This document shows positions 37,090 through 47,474 of a stretch of 64,000 bases of DNA, piece by piece. Source of the stretch: Aureimonas altamirensis (GTDB taxonomy: Bacteria; Pseudomonadota; Alphaproteobacteria; Rhizobiales; Rhizobiaceae); the NCBI RefSeq assembly GCF_023702225.1, contig NZ_JAMQCO010000004.1, positions 353,994-417,993 of the forward strand, written 5' to 3'. The notes under the pieces were generated by a model that searched no databases, was not told where the DNA came from, and saw only the letters and a list, made by a program, of their open reading frames with translations. A program made the translations under genes and the position numbers. The first letter of the stretch is position 1, and each line of letters begins with the position of its first letter.

Positions 37090-38370
37090 ATGATCGACTA
37101 TCAGAGCCACTTCAGATCCGCCATCGAGGCCCTGCACGCCGAGAAGCGTTACCGCGTCTTTGCCGACCTGGAGCGGATCGCGGGTCGTTTTCCCCAGGCG
37201 ATCTTGCGGCATGACGGCAAGGCGCAGGAAATAACAGTCTGGTGCTCCAACGACTATCTCGGCATGGGCCAGCACGAAAAGGTCGTCGCCGCCATGCGCG
37301 AGACAGCCGGCGCCATGGGCACCGGCGCGGGCGGTACGCGCAACATCTCCGGTACCAACCACCCGCTCGTCGAGCTGGAGCAGGAGCTCGCCGACCTTCA
37401 TGGCAAGGAGGCGGCGCTCGTCTTCACCTCCGGTTTCGTTTCCAACGAGGCCTCCATCTCCACCATCGCCCGGCTTCTGCCGGATTGCCTCATCCTGTCG
37501 GACGAGCTCAACCATGCCTCGATGATCGAGGGCGTACGCAAGGCCGGCGGCAAGAAGCAGATATTCCGCCACAACGACGTGGCGCACCTGGAAGAGTTGT
37601 TGAAGGCGGCGGAGCCCGGCCGCCCCAAGCTGATCGTGTTCGAGAGCGTCTATTCGATGGATGGCGACATCGCGCCCATCGCCGAAATCTGCGACCTCGC
37701 CGATCGCTACAACGCGATGACCTATATCGACGAGGTGCATGCCGTGGGCATGTATGGCCCACGCGGCGGCGGCATCTCCGAGCGCGACGGGGTGGCGGCG
37801 CGCCTGGACGTGATCGAGGGCACGCTGGCCAAGGCCTTCGGCGTCCTGGGCGGCTACATCGCAGGCTCGAAGGACCTGATCGACGCGGTGCGATCCTATG
37901 CGCCGGGATTCATCTTCACCACCGCCCTGCCCCCCGCCCTCGCGGCGGCGGCAACGGCATCCATCCGCCATCTGAAAGGGTCGCAGGCCGAGCGGGACGG
38001 GCAGCAGCGGCAGGCATCGCGCGCCAAGTCCGTCTTCGCTGCCGCGAACCTGCCGGTGATGCCGTCCGACACGCATATCGTGCCGGTGCTGGTGGGCGAT
38101 GCCGACCTGTGCAAGCAGGCCAGCGACCATCTCCTGATGCGGCACGGCATCTATATCCAGCCGATCAATTATCCGACCGTGCCGCGCGGCACCGAACGGC
38201 TGCGCATCACTCCGACGCCACTGCATGGCGATGCGCTGATCGAAACGCTGCGCGATGCACTGGTGGAAACCTGGATCTCGGTCGGCATCCCCTTCGCCGG
38301 CGACCGGCCCGCCCGAGGAGAAGCCGATATGCCGGCGACACCACTGGTCGTATCCAAGGCAGGCGGATAA
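37090..38370 (+). CDS. hemA: 5-aminolevulinate synthase
   Basis: This pyridoxal-phosphate enzyme condenses glycine and succinyl-CoA, the first step of heme synthesis in alphaproteobacteria. The 426-residue protein has the N-terminal [12 protein letters not shown], the glycine-rich [13 protein letters not shown], Asp in [12 protein letters not shown] and the cofactor Lys in [13 protein letters not shown] 37090 follows GAAGGAG. The palindrome upstream suggests regulation shared with the cyo operon, which needs heme. Confidence 0.97.
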   Translation: MIDYQSHFRSAIEALHAEKRYRVFADLERIAGRFPQAILRHDGKAQEITVWCSNDYLGMGQHEKVVAAMRETAGAMGTGAGGTRNISGTNHPLVELEQELADLHGKEAALVFTSGFVSNEASISTIARLLPDCLILSDELNHASMIEGVRKAGGKKQIFRHNDVAHLEELLKAAEPGRPKLIVFESVYSMDGDIAPIAEICDLADRYNAMTYIDEVHAVGMYGPRGGGISERDGVAARLDVIEGTLAKAFGVLGGYIAGSKDLIDAVRSYAPGFIFTTALPPALAAAATASIRHLKGSQAERDGQQRQASRAKSVFAAANLPVMPSDTHIVPVLVGDADLCKQASDHLLMRHGIYIQPINYPTVPRGTERLRITPTPLHGDALIETLRDALVETWISVGIPFAGDRPARGEADMPATPLVVSKAGG

Positions 38371-38411
38371 GCTGCCGCCGCACAGCGGCACCTGCCTGTC
38401 CGGGAAGTTGA

Positions 38412-40055
38412 ATGGAATCGGTCGTACCCGTACTCGTCCTGCTCGTCGCCGTCGCGATCAGCGGCACGGTCACGCGGGCGCTGCCGTTGCCCATACCGCT
38501 GCCGCTGGTGCAGATCGCGCTTGGCGCGGCGATCTCGGCGACCTTCGATTTCGGCATTCTCCTGCAGCCCGAAATCTTCATGCTGCTGTTCCTGCCGCCG
38601 CTGCTGTTCCTGGACGGCTGGCGCATTCCGAAGGACGGGCTGTTCCACGACGCCAGAACCATTCTGGCGCTGGCCTTCGGTCTCGTCGTCTTCACGGTGG
38701 TCGGCCTGGGGTTCTTTCTTTACTGGCTCATCCCGTCCATGCCGCTGGCGGTGGCCTTCGCGCTGGCCGCGGTCGTTTCGCCGACAGACCCGGTCGCCGT
38801 TTCGGCCATCGCATCGCGTACGCCCATTCCCAGGCGGTTGATGCACATACTGGAAGGCGAGTCGCTGCTCAACGATGCGTCCGGCCTCGTCTGCATGCGG
38901 TTCGCGGTCGCCGCCGCCGCAACGGGCACCTTCTCTCTGGCCGGCGCCTTCGGCAGCCTGGTCTGGATGTCGGTCGGCGGCCTGGCGGTCGGCATCGTGC
39001 TGACCTATGCGATCACGCAGGCGAAGCGCTACACCTCGTTGCGCTACGGCGAGGAAACGGGATCGCAGATCCTCATCAGCCTGCTGACGCCCTTCGGCGC
39101 CTATCTTCTGGCAGAGCATCTCGGCTGTTCCGGAATCCTTGCGGCCGTAGGCGCCGGCATCAGCATGAGCTATGTCGAGCAATGGGGCCAGGCCCTCGCC
39201 ATGACGCGCGTCCGCCGCGCCTCCTTCTGGGATACGGTCCAGTTCGCCGCCAACGGCATGACCTTCGTGCTTTTGGGAGAGCAGTTGCCTCGCATCGTCC
39301 AGGGTGCTGCCCGCGTCGTCCGCGAGACGGGTCACCACCAGCCGGCATGGCTGGCCGTGTACATTCTCGCCATGACCCTGGGTCTCGTCCTGCTTCGCTT
39401 CATCTGGACGTGGACGGCACTTCGTTTCACGCTGTTTCGTGCCGCGCGGCGCGGCCACAGCATGACGGCGCCCAATTGGCGGCTGGTCGTGGCTACCGCG
39501 CTTGCCGGTGTGCGCGGCTCCGTCACGCTTGCCGGCGTCATGAGCCTGCCCCTGCTGCTGCCGGACGGCTCGCCGTTCCCCGCGCGCGACCTCGCCATTT
39601 TCCTTGCGGCAGGCGTCATCATCCTATCCCTGGTCATCGCCAGCATCGGCCTGCCGACGATGCTGTCCGGGCTGCATCTGCCGCCGGAACCCACCCACAG
39701 GAAAGAGGAAGATCGCGCACGGCTGGCCGCTGCGCAGGCCGGCATGAAGGCGGTCGAGACGGCACAATACCGGCTTGGCGGCAAGAGCGCGGATGAGGCG
39801 GACGTCTATGCGGATGCCGCCGCCCATATCATGGACGTCTACCGCCAGCGCCTGCAGCGCGGCTCTTCGACCGGCGAGGATGCGGAGGCGATGCGCAGGA
39901 TGGAGGTTATCGAACGAGACCTGCGGCTGGCGGGCATCAAGGCCGAGCGGGACACCTTCTATCACCTGACGCGCACACACCGCCTGCCGGAGGATATCAT
40001 GCGCAAGCTTGTGCGCGAACTCGACCTTCTGGAAACGCGCCTGCGCGGCGGCTGA
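38412..40055 (+). CDS. Na+/H+ antiporter (CPA1 family)
   Basis: The 547-residue protein has about twelve membrane segments (residues 5-410) and a cytoplasmic C-terminal tail. Family signatures are FLPPLLFLDGWRIPK, VVSPTDPVAVSAI (the paired Asp region), EGESLLNDASGLV with its ion-binding Asp, and ARRGHSMTAPNWRLVV. It exchanges sodium or potassium for protons at the inner membrane. It lies 41 nt after hemA and may be co-transcribed with it. Confidence 0.9.
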   Translation: MESVVPVLVLLVAVAISGTVTRALPLPIPLPLVQIALGAAISATFDFGILLQPEIFMLLFLPPLLFLDGWRIPKDGLFHDARTILALAFGLVVFTVVGLGFFLYWLIPSMPLAVAFALAAVVSPTDPVAVSAIASRTPIPRRLMHILEGESLLNDASGLVCMRFAVAAAATGTFSLAGAFGSLVWMSVGGLAVGIVLTYAITQAKRYTSLRYGEETGSQILISLLTPFGAYLLAEHLGCSGILAAVGAGISMSYVEQWGQALAMTRVRRASFWDTVQFAANGMTFVLLGEQLPRIVQGAARVVRETGHHQPAWLAVYILAMTLGLVLLRFIWTWTALRFTLFRAARRGHSMTAPNWRLVVATALAGVRGSVTLAGVMSLPLLLPDGSPFPARDLAIFLAAGVIILSLVIASIGLPTMLSGLHLPPEPTHRKEEDRARLAAAQAGMKAVETAQYRLGGKSADEADVYADAAAHIMDVYRQRLQRGSSTGEDAEAMRRMEVIERDLRLAGIKAERDTFYHLTRTHRLPEDIMRKLVRELDLLETRLRGG

Positions 40056-40073
40056 GCGTTTCCGCCCCGCCGT

Positions 40074-41195
40074 TCAGCGATCGCGGCCCGTCGCTTCGGT
40101 GTCGTGCGCGGCGGCCGGCAAGGCCGCCTCGGTCCGTGCGGCATCGGCCGGCATCGCGCTACGGCGCGGCAGCCGGCGCGCCAGCACGGGCACCAGCAGC
40201 GCGATCCCGACGAAGCGAATGACATGGTGTGCGGCGACATAGGCGGGATCGATGTCGAACTGGTAGGCGAGAACCGTCAACGCTTCCAGCGCCCCGGGCG
40301 CATAGGCCAGCGACACGCGTCCGATGTCGAGCCCCAGCGTCCAGATGGCGGCACACCCCGCCAACGTCATGATCGACAGCCCGATGACGAACGCGCCGAC
40401 CGAGGCCGGCAGAAGCTGCGGAAGCGCGCCCCTGTCCTCACGCTGCAGCCGGGAGCCGATCAACGCCCCCATGGCGACGAGACCGGGCGTCGCGATGAAG
40501 GGTGGGACACCCACCGTCACGACGTCGGCACCGTGCAGGAAGGCGCTGCCGACGAGCGCGCCCAGAATGAGGCCGCCCGGCACGCGGCTGCGGACGCCTG
40601 CCCATGCGACGACCGCGCAGACGGCAACCAGCAGCGGATATTGCCACCATGCCTCGCCATGCGTGGCAATGGCCGACAGCTCCGGCTCCTCGCCCTCCAG
40701 CCATCCGAGGAGCGGCACCAGCACGGCAATCAGGAAGAACAGCCGTACCGTCTGCAGGACCGTGATGCGGGTCATGTCCGCGCGCGTCTCGGACGCCGCC
40801 GCCAGCACGAAGGACAGCGCCCCCGGCAGCGACGAGAAGAGCGCGGTTTCCCTGTCCCACCCGAAGGCGCGTTCCAGGAACAGCATCGTCACCAGCGCCA
40901 CGACGACCACACCCGCCATCTGGATCGCGAAGGACAGCGGCCAGAGGGCCAACTGCTCGATGACGGCGGGGGTGACGCCGGACCCGGCCTGAACGCCGAG
41001 GATGAAGAACGTGATGTCGCGCAACCAGTTCGGCAGCGATGGCTTGAAGCCGCACAGCACGGAGGCCAGCGTCGCCAGCATGGAGCCCAGCAACCATGCC
41101 GCCGGCATTCCGGCCAGATGCGCGACCAGCCCTCCCGTCGCACCGAACAGGAGCGTCAGGCACAGCCGCGCCGCTTCCGGCATCCTCGAAATCAC
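40074..41195 (-). CDS. AbrB-family membrane protein
   Basis: The 373-residue protein is of the AbrB/ammonia monooxygenase-like membrane family, made of two repeats of about five segments. Repeat motifs are AWLLGSMLATL with WLRDITFFILGVQAGSG, and LILGALVGSAFLHG with YAPGALEALTVLAYQFDID. The function in these organisms is not settled. Its start overlaps the aminotransferase stop by 4 nt. The two genes form an operon on the minus strand. Confidence 0.85.
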   Translation of the reverse strand: MISRMPEAARLCLTLLFGATGGLVAHLAGMPAAWLLGSMLATLASVLCGFKPSLPNWLRDITFFILGVQAGSGVTPAVIEQLALWPLSFAIQMAGVVVVALVTMLFLERAFGWDRETALFSSLPGALSFVLAAASETRADMTRITVLQTVRLFFLIAVLVPLLGWLEGEEPELSAIATHGEAWWQYPLLVAVCAVVAWAGVRSRVPGGLILGALVGSAFLHGADVVTVGVPPFIATPGLVAMGALIGSRLQREDRGALPQLLPASVGAFVIGLSIMTLAGCAAIWTLGLDIGRVSLAYAPGALEALTVLAYQFDIDPAYVAAHHVIRFVGIALLVPVLARRLPRRSAMPADAARTEAALPAAAHDTEATGRDR

Positions 41196-42361
41196 GCGGC
41201 GTGCCGCACCCAGCGGGCGATGCGGGCGGCGGCCTCCTCCACCTCGTCCAACCGCCGATTGAAGCAGGCACGCATATAGGGTGCCGCGCTGTTGCCGAAG
41301 GCCGCGCCCGGCGCCAGCCCGACGCCGGCCTCGTCCACGATACGGATGGCTGCGGCCCTGGCATCGGTGACGCCGTCGATAGCGAAGAAGGCATAGAACG
41401 CGCCCGCCGGCATGGTCAGCGAAACGCGGTTGGTAGCGCGTAGCGTTTCGCAGAAGATGTCGCGCGCCGTCTCGGCGCGGGCGATCTGTCCCTCCACGAA
41501 CTCCTCTCCCTCGCGCAGGGCAGCTATGGCGCCCCGCTGGATGAAGGGCGCGACCCCGGAGTTGGAGTATTGGACAAGGTTCTCGATGACGTCGCCGAAC
41601 TCGGCCGGCGCCTCGATCCAGCCGACGCGCCAGCCCGTCATCGCCCAGTTCTTGGAGAAGGAGTTGACGAACAGGATCGCGTCACCCGGCTCCATCACAT
41701 CGTGGAAGGACGGCGCCCGTCCGCCTTCGTAGAAGAAGCGGCCATAGATTTCGTCCGCGATGACGAAGATGCCGGCCGCCCGCGCCATGGCCAGTATGGC
41801 CCGCAGCGTGTCGATATCGGCCGTCCAGCCCGTAGGATTGTTGGGGCTGTTGACGAAGATCGCCCGGGTGCGCGGCCCGATCGCGGCTTTCAGGCGGTCG
41901 AGGTCGAGCGACCACGCCCCGTCTTTCTCACCCAGCAGCACTTCCACGGCCTTGGCCCCGGAAAGATTGGCGGCGGCCGCGAAGTTCGGCCAGAGCGGGC
42001 CGATATAGACGAGCTCGTCTCCCGCGCCCGCCACGAGGTCCACCGCCGTCTGGATGGCGTGCATGCCGGATCCCGTGACGAAGAAGCGGTCGGCGGCCAG
42101 GTCGAGTGCGTAGAGACCGCCGACGTAATCGGCCAGCGCCTGCCGAAGCTCGGGCAGGCCACGCTGCCACGTATAGAAGGTCTCGCCGGCATCGAGGCTG
42201 CGTCTGGCGGCATCGGTGATGAAGGATGGCGTGGCGAGGTCTCCTTCGCCGACCCACAGCGGAATCAGCCCCTCGCGGCCGCGGGCGTAATTGACGAGCG
42301 ATACGATTCCGCTCTCCGGCGCCGCAAGGGCGCCCGTGCTCAGCTTCTGGAGAAGTGTCAT
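41192..42361 (-). CDS. Class I/II pyridoxal-phosphate aminotransferase
   Basis: The 389-residue enzyme has the fold-type I layout: IPLWVGEGDLATP near the N-terminus, VNSPNNPTGW, IADEIYGRFFY and the cofactor Lys in VNSFSKNWAMTGWRVGW. It probably transaminates an amino acid with 2-oxoglutarate; the preference cannot be read. ATG 42361 is the family-consistent start. It is followed by the AbrB-family gene (ATGA overlap). Confidence 0.9.
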   Translation of the reverse strand: MTLLQKLSTGALAAPESGIVSLVNYARGREGLIPLWVGEGDLATPSFITDAARRSLDAGETFYTWQRGLPELRQALADYVGGLYALDLAADRFFVTGSGMHAIQTAVDLVAGAGDELVYIGPLWPNFAAAANLSGAKAVEVLLGEKDGAWSLDLDRLKAAIGPRTRAIFVNSPNNPTGWTADIDTLRAILAMARAAGIFVIADEIYGRFFYEGGRAPSFHDVMEPGDAILFVNSFSKNWAMTGWRVGWIEAPAEFGDVIENLVQYSNSGVAPFIQRGAIAALREGEEFVEGQIARAETARDIFCETLRATNRVSLTMPAGAFYAFFAIDGVTDARAAAIRIVDEAGVGLAPGAAFGNSAAPYMRACFNRRLDEVEEAAARIARWVRHAA

Positions 42362-42443
42362 GTCCGATGCCCCGGGGCGAAGGATGCCGCAAAGGCGGCT
42401 GCTGGTTCGCCACGGGCAGTGCGCCAATCATGCACATACGTCA

Positions 42444-42465
42444 AGGGGAGCCGTTCGGCTCCCCT
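42444..42465 (-). terminator. Hairpin after mscL
   Basis: AGGGGAGCC-GTTC-GGCTCCCCT is a perfect 9-bp stem with a 4-nt loop, 13 nt past the mscL stop on the minus strand. No long T-run follows, but the stable stem suits a terminator between mscL and the aminotransferase. Confidence 0.7.
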
Positions 42466-42477
42466 GCCGACCGGCCC

Positions 42478-42954
42478 TCAGAAATCGGTCCCGGGAATGC
42501 GGCCCGAGGCCGGCGTCGCCCCCGGCCGGTTCGGGTTGCCGGCGGCCAGGATGTCACGGATCTCCTCGAGGAGCTTTTCCTCGCGCGGGACCTCGGCGAC
42601 CTCCGGCGGTTTCGCTTCTTCCTTGCGCTTCAGCCTGTTCATGCCCTTGACGACCATGAACAGCACGAAGGCGACGATCATGAAATTGATCAGCAGCGTC
42701 AGGAACGCGCCATAGGCCAGAACCGGGCCCTGTTCGCGGGCCTGCGCAAGACCGGCCGCCGTGACGTTGCCGGACAGCGGAATGAAAAGGTTGGAGAAAT
42801 CCACCCCGCCACCCGTCAGCAAACCGACCAGCGGCATGATGATATCGGCGACGATGGAGTTGACGAGGCCCGAGAAGGCCGCACCGATGATGATACCGAT
42901 GGCCAGGTCGACCATGTTGCCCTTCAGGGCAAACTCCCGAAACTCCTTGAGCAT
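42478..42954 (-). CDS. mscL: Large-conductance mechanosensitive channel
   Basis: MscL opens under membrane tension to release solutes during osmotic downshock. The 158-residue protein starts with the conserved amphipathic helix [13 protein letters not shown]. It continues with the pore-lining segment [34 protein letters not shown], the second segment [16 protein letters not shown] and a charged C-terminal helix. Position and length are standard. The monocistronic gene ends in a hairpin. Confidence 0.95.
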   Translation of the reverse strand: MLKEFREFALKGNMVDLAIGIIIGAAFSGLVNSIVADIIMPLVGLLTGGGVDFSNLFIPLSGNVTAAGLAQAREQGPVLAYGAFLTLLINFMIVAFVLFMVVKGMNRLKRKEEAKPPEVAEVPREEKLLEEIRDILAAGNPNRPGATPASGRIPGTDF

Positions 42955-43231
42955 GCGTACCCCTCTCAAGCCCCGCACCACGCGACACGCCGATGTGATC
43001 GGCCATTGATGACGAGACAATGTTCCTCGATGCCGGTGGTTGCAACCCGAAATTGCGTCGCGACCGATGATGCGGCCTCGCCACGGCTTGCCAGCGCGGG
43101 CGGCAATGGTTAAACGCAGCCGCTTTCGCGCAACAAGGGTGTTCGCCCGTTGCGATGGGCCGGGCAGTGCTTCCCCTGCGGCGGGAAACGCTCTAGAAAG
43201 TGCAGACTTGGCGTATGGCGCACGAGGACAA

Positions 43232-44236
43232 ATGACGGGCCAATCGATCGTCATCAACCGGGCAATGTTCGATAAGGGGCTCGTTTCCGACGAATTGGCG
43301 GAACTGAACGCCTCCATCGTCGCATTCCAGAAAACGCGTCCCAGCCCATGGGACTTCCCCGAGGAGGTCGTGCGCGAGGCGCGCCGCGAGGGGAAAGGCG
43401 TCTTCCCGCCCGTCACCCCCGACCCCGATGCGATCCCGCGCAGCGCGCGCGGCCGCGATGGCAACGACATCCCGGTGCGGATCCTGTTGCCGGCAGGCGG
43501 CAAGGCGCGCGGAACATACCTGCATATCCATGGCGGAGGCTGGGTGTTCGGCGAGGCCGTCGAAAGCGACGGCGCCCTGCGGCGGCTGGCCGACGCGACC
43601 GGTCTTGCGACGGTATCGGTGGATTACCGACTGGCGCCCGAACATCCTTATCCCGCCGCGCCGGACGATTGCGAGGATGCCGCCCTGGCCCTGGTGCGCG
43701 GCGAGATCGAGGGTGCGCCCACCGACTTCCTGGCGATCGGGGGCGAATCGGCGGGCGCGCACCTCAGCGTGCTGACCCTCCTGCGCCTTCGGGACGGGCA
43801 TCGCCTCGTCCCGTTTTCGGCCGCCAACCTGAACGCCGGCTGCTACGACCTTTCGCTGACGCCCAGCGTGCGCAACGCGGGCGCGGAGCGGCTCGTCCTC
43901 AATACCGAGGATATCAAGGAATTCGTCATGCGCTTCGTGCCCGAAGCGTTCAGCCTGCGCGATCCCGCGATATCCCCGCTCTACGCGGACCTTTCCGGCT
44001 TGCCGCCGGCTCTCTTCACGGTCGGAACGCAGGACCTTCTTCTCGACGACTCGCTGTTCATGGCGGCGCGCTGGATGGCGGCCGGCAACCGATCGGAGCT
44101 TTCGGTCTGGACGGGCGGGTGCCACGTGTTCCAGGCGTTCGGCCGGAAGGCCGGCGAAACCTCGCTCAATGAAATGTCGAAATTCATCGGCGGGATCGCC
44201 GATGTCGCGCTGGCCGGTTCGGCCGCTGCCCGATGA
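43232..44236 (+). CDS. Alpha/beta hydrolase of the HSL (GDXG esterase) family
   Basis: The 334-residue protein has the oxyanion motif [10 protein letters not shown], the nucleophile motif GGESAGAH, the Asp in [11 protein letters not shown] and the His in GGCHVFQAF. These are marks of hormone-sensitive-lipase-type esterases, which hydrolyse small esters or lactones. ATG 43232 follows ACGAGG. It is the first gene of a run with DUF952, pyrD and a deacetylase. Confidence 0.88.
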   Translation: MTGQSIVINRAMFDKGLVSDELAELNASIVAFQKTRPSPWDFPEEVVREARREGKGVFPPVTPDPDAIPRSARGRDGNDIPVRILLPAGGKARGTYLHIHGGGWVFGEAVESDGALRRLADATGLATVSVDYRLAPEHPYPAAPDDCEDAALALVRGEIEGAPTDFLAIGGESAGAHLSVLTLLRLRDGHRLVPFSAANLNAGCYDLSLTPSVRNAGAERLVLNTEDIKEFVMRFVPEAFSLRDPAISPLYADLSGLPPALFTVGTQDLLLDDSLFMAARWMAAGNRSELSVWTGGCHVFQAFGRKAGETSLNEMSKFIGGIADVALAGSAAAR

Positions 44237-44261
44237 CGCCCCTCTGCATTTCGGACAACCG

Positions 44262-44615
44262 ATGAACCGCAACGAACCCATCTACAAGCTCGTCCCTGCC
44301 CACCTGTGGGCTCAGGCCGAGCAATCCGGCCGCTTCGACGGCTCGCCCGTCGACCTGCAGGACGGCTTCATCCACTTCTCGACCGGCTCCCAGCTACGCG
44401 AGACGGCCGAGAAACATTTCAAGGGCCAGCGGGACTTGCTTCTAGTGGCTGTCGACCCGCGACGGCTGGGAGCGGAGCTGCGTTGGGAACCGTCGCGCGG
44501 TGGCGCGCTTTTCCCTCATCTCTATGGCGGCCTCGCCATGGACAGCGTGATCTTTGCCGCCGAGGTCGCGATGGCCCCGGATGGTCGCCACGCATTTCCG
44601 GAGTCGATCCGATGA
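44262..44615 (+). CDS. DUF952 family protein
   Basis: The 117-residue protein matches DUF952: IYKLVPAHLWAQAEQSGRF, then DLQDGFIHFSTGSQL, ETAEKHFKGQ and FPHLYGGL. These proteins resemble glutathione S-transferase-related folds, but no activity is known. It is translationally coupled to pyrD by an ATGA overlap. Confidence 0.9.
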   Translation: MNRNEPIYKLVPAHLWAQAEQSGRFDGSPVDLQDGFIHFSTGSQLRETAEKHFKGQRDLLLVAVDPRRLGAELRWEPSRGGALFPHLYGGLAMDSVIFAAEVAMAPDGRHAFPESIR

Positions 44616-45727
44616 GCGTCGCCTATCGCTGGGCAAAGCCGATTCTGTTCCGGATGGATCCGGAGCAGGCACATACTCTGTCGATCCGGGCGCTTAAGAC
44701 CGGCTTGATGCCGCGCATCGAGGTGCCGGCCGATCTGCGTCTGAAGGTGGAGCTGGCCGGGCTGACCTTCCCCAACCCTCTCGGGCTCGCCGCCGGCTAC
44801 GACAAGAACGGGGAAGTGCCCGATGCGATGCTGAAGCTGGGCTTCGGCTTCATGGAGGTCGGCACCGTCACGCCGCAACCTCAGGAAGGCAATCCCAAGC
44901 CGCGAATCTTCCGCCTCCCGGAGGCCGGCGCCATCATCAACCGGCTGGGCTTCAACAATGACGGCCATGCGGAAGTCGCCGCCCGGCTGAAGAAGCGCGC
45001 GCGCAAGGCCGGTATCGTGGGTGTCAACATCGGCGCCAACAAGGACAGCAGCAATCGCATCGCCGATTATGTCGCCGGCGTTCACTGCTTCGCCCCGCTC
45101 GCCAGCTACCTGACCGTCAACATCTCCTCGCCGAACACGCCGGGCCTGCGCACGCTGCAGAAGGGCGACGAACTGGTCGAACTGATGCATGCGGTGGCCG
45201 CGGCGCGCGACGGCGCGGCGGCGCTGGCGGCAGTGCCGCCGTGCCCGATCTTCCTGAAGGTCGCACCGGACCTCTCCCTGCCGGAAATCGGCGCCATCGC
45301 CGACACGGTGCGGAAATACGGGCTCGACGGATTGATCGTCTCCAACACCACCTTATCGCGCTACGGCGTGGAGGGGCGCGAGCACGGGGAAGAGGCCGGC
45401 GGCCTCTCGGGGCGGCCGCTGATTACCCGTTCCAGCTTTGCGCTGGCGGCGTTCCGCAAGGCGCTCGGGCCTGATTTTCCGCTTATCGGCGCAGGTGGCG
45501 TGGAAAGTGCGCGCACCGCCCTTGCCAAGATGGAGGCCGGGGCAGACCTGGTGCAGTTCTACACCGCCCTCGTCTATGCCGGTCCGCGCCTGCCCCTGCG
45601 CATACTCAACGGGCTCGTGCACTATCTCGACAAGTCGCGGGCGCCGAGCCTTCGGCGCATCCGCGATACGCGCGTGGACGAAATCCTTGAGCGCGGGCCG
45701 CCGCCCGCCGAACAGGCCGGCAGCTGA
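44612..45727 (+). CDS. pyrD: Dihydroorotate dehydrogenase (quinone), class 2
   Basis: PyrD oxidises dihydroorotate to orotate in pyrimidine synthesis and passes electrons to the quinone pool. The 371-residue protein has the class 2 N-terminal membrane-association helices (YRWAKPILFRMDPEQAH). Visible motifs are NPLGLAAGYDKNGE, MEVGTVTPQPQEGNPKPR, the catalytic Ser region VNISSPNTPGLR and ISGAGG-like IGAGGVESA. It overlaps DUF952 (ATGA) and abuts the deacetylase gene. Confidence 0.96.
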   Translation: MSVAYRWAKPILFRMDPEQAHTLSIRALKTGLMPRIEVPADLRLKVELAGLTFPNPLGLAAGYDKNGEVPDAMLKLGFGFMEVGTVTPQPQEGNPKPRIFRLPEAGAIINRLGFNNDGHAEVAARLKKRARKAGIVGVNIGANKDSSNRIADYVAGVHCFAPLASYLTVNISSPNTPGLRTLQKGDELVELMHAVAAARDGAAALAAVPPCPIFLKVAPDLSLPEIGAIADTVRKYGLDGLIVSNTTLSRYGVEGREHGEEAGGLSGRPLITRSSFALAAFRKALGPDFPLIGAGGVESARTALAKMEAGADLVQFYTALVYAGPRLPLRILNGLVHYLDKSRAPSLRRIRDTRVDEILERGPPPAEQAGS

Positions 45728-46626
45728 CACCGCCATTCGTCCACCACCCTGCCTACGATGCCCTGTTCGATGCCGGGCACCGTTTCCCGATGTCGAAATT
45801 CTCCCGGATCGCGCAGATCCTGATCGAAGACGGGATCGTTGGGCCCGCGGGCTTCCACCCTGCCGCACCTGCGCTCGAAAGCTGGCTGGAGCACGCGCAC
45901 GACCCGGGTTACGTGCACCGCATCGTCACCTGCACCACCACGCCGCAGGAGAACAAGGCCATCGGCTTCACGGTGGACGAGCGCGTCGCCCAACGCTCGC
46001 TGCACGCCACCGGCGGCACGGTGATCGCGGCCCAGCTTGCGCTCGATACGGGGCTTGCCTGCAACACGGCGGGCGGTAGCCACCACGCCTCCCGCAACGG
46101 CGGTGCCGGCTTCTCCGTCTTCAACGACGTGGCCGTCGCCGCGGCAACGCTCTTGGCCGACGGCGACGTTGCCCGCGTCCTCGTCTTTGATTGCGATGTC
46201 CACCAGGGTGACGGCACCGCACGCATCTTCTCGCAAGATGACGCCGTCTTCACCCTGTCCATGCATGCGGCGAAGAACTACCCGTACGAAAAGGCCGTCT
46301 CCGATCTGGATGTGCCCCTGCCGGACGGCATGGTCGACGCCGCCTATCTGGCATTGCTGCCGGCCCTGCTGGACGAAGCGTTGCGCCGCGCCCGGCCCGA
46401 CATCGTCTTCTACAATGCCGGGGTCGACCCGCATGCCGAGGACAGGCTTGGCCGATTGGCCATGAGCGACAGCGGCCTGGCCGAGCGCGACAGGCGCATC
46501 ATCGGCTTCTTCCGTCAGCGCGACATACCGGTCGTCGGGGTCATCGGCGGCGGCTACAGCCGCGATATCGATGCCTTGGCGCGCCGGCACACCATCCTGC
46601 ACCGTGTGGCGCGCGAATTTTCCTGA
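45724..46626 (+). CDS. Histone deacetylase-like zinc hydrolase, probable CTG start
   Basis: This is a class II HDAC/acetoin-utilisation-type amidohydrolase. The zinc-site motifs are GGSHHASR, DCDVHQGDGTA and the late YNAGVDPHAED. The first ATG (45790) would remove FVHHPAYDALFDAGHRFP, the family's conserved N-terminus, which is present in frame from 45730. No ATG, GTG or TTG occurs between the upstream stop (45688-45690) and 45790, so CTG 45724, overlapping the pyrD stop, is the likely start (300 residues). It probably deacetylates a small molecule such as a polyamine. It ends 2 nt from the convergent EamA gene. Confidence 0.85.
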   Translation: MTPPFVHHPAYDALFDAGHRFPMSKFSRIAQILIEDGIVGPAGFHPAAPALESWLEHAHDPGYVHRIVTCTTTPQENKAIGFTVDERVAQRSLHATGGTVIAAQLALDTGLACNTAGGSHHASRNGGAGFSVFNDVAVAAATLLADGDVARVLVFDCDVHQGDGTARIFSQDDAVFTLSMHAAKNYPYEKAVSDLDVPLPDGMVDAAYLALLPALLDEALRRARPDIVFYNAGVDPHAEDRLGRLAMSDSGLAERDRRIIGFFRQRDIPVVGVIGGGYSRDIDALARRHTILHRVAREFS

Positions 46627-46628
46627 CG

Positions 46629-47474
46629 CTACTTGGCGGCCCGCAGCAGGAGAACGCCCATCAGCGTCACGAAGGACGAGGTTATGCGCCGCCAATCCAT
46701 CCGCTCGCGCAGGATGAAGGTACCGATCAGGATCGCGAAGACGATGGAAACCTCGCGAAGGGCGGACACCATGGCGATGGGCGCCTGCGAGAATGCCCAC
46801 GTCACCAGCGCGTAAGCGACGAACGAGACAGGGCCGCCGATCAGCAGCGCGCGTCGGCCGGTGGTGAAGCTGTTGCGGATCGCGGGTGGATGCCGCCACC
46901 CGATATAGGCCGCCAGTAATAGCGCGTTCAGCGTGGCGGATGCGCCGTAGAAGGCGAAGCTGTTGCCGGCCAGGCGTGCGCCGACGCCGTCGTTCAGCGA
47001 ATAGGTGGCGATGATGACGCTGGTGGCCAGGGCCCAGAACAGGCCGGCGCGCGTCAGGCGACGGCCGCCCCGGCCGGCGAAGACGAGGCTCATGACCCCG
47101 CAGGCGATCACCATGACGGAGGCCGTCTGCAGCGGCGACAGCACCTCGCCCACGAGCATTGTGCCGGCAACGGCCGTGATGACGGGCGCGGCGCCCCGAG
47201 CGATGGGATAGACCTGCGTGAAGTCCGCGGCGCGATAGGCGTTCAGCAGGCAGACGAAATAGAAGGTGTGGATCAACGCGGACGTCGCCACGTACGGCCA
47301 GCTTTCAGCCGCAGGAAGACCGGCAGCCAGAAGGCACGCCAGCGCCAGCGGCACCCCGCCGACGGAAACGCCGAGCGCCCCGGCATACTTGTCGCTCTGC
47401 GTCTTCAGGAGGGCATTCCACAGCGCATGAAGAAGCGCCGCAAGGATGACCGCCGTGAAGACGAGCGGCGTCAT
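46629..47474 (-). CDS. EamA/DMT-superfamily transporter
   Basis: The 281-residue protein has ten membrane segments in two EamA repeats (ALLHALWNALLKTQSDKYAG; YPIARGAAPVITAVAG; the second ending with PIAMVSALREVSIVFAIL). Members export metabolites or amino acids; the substrate is unknown. It starts 4 nt into the DUF6460 stop (ATGA). Confidence 0.88.
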   Translation of the reverse strand: MTPLVFTAVILAALLHALWNALLKTQSDKYAGALGVSVGGVPLALACLLAAGLPAAESWPYVATSALIHTFYFVCLLNAYRAADFTQVYPIARGAAPVITAVAGTMLVGEVLSPLQTASVMVIACGVMSLVFAGRGGRRLTRAGLFWALATSVIIATYSLNDGVGARLAGNSFAFYGASATLNALLLAAYIGWRHPPAIRNSFTTGRRALLIGGPVSFVAYALVTWAFSQAPIAMVSALREVSIVFAILIGTFILRERMDWRRITSSFVTLMGVLLLRAAK

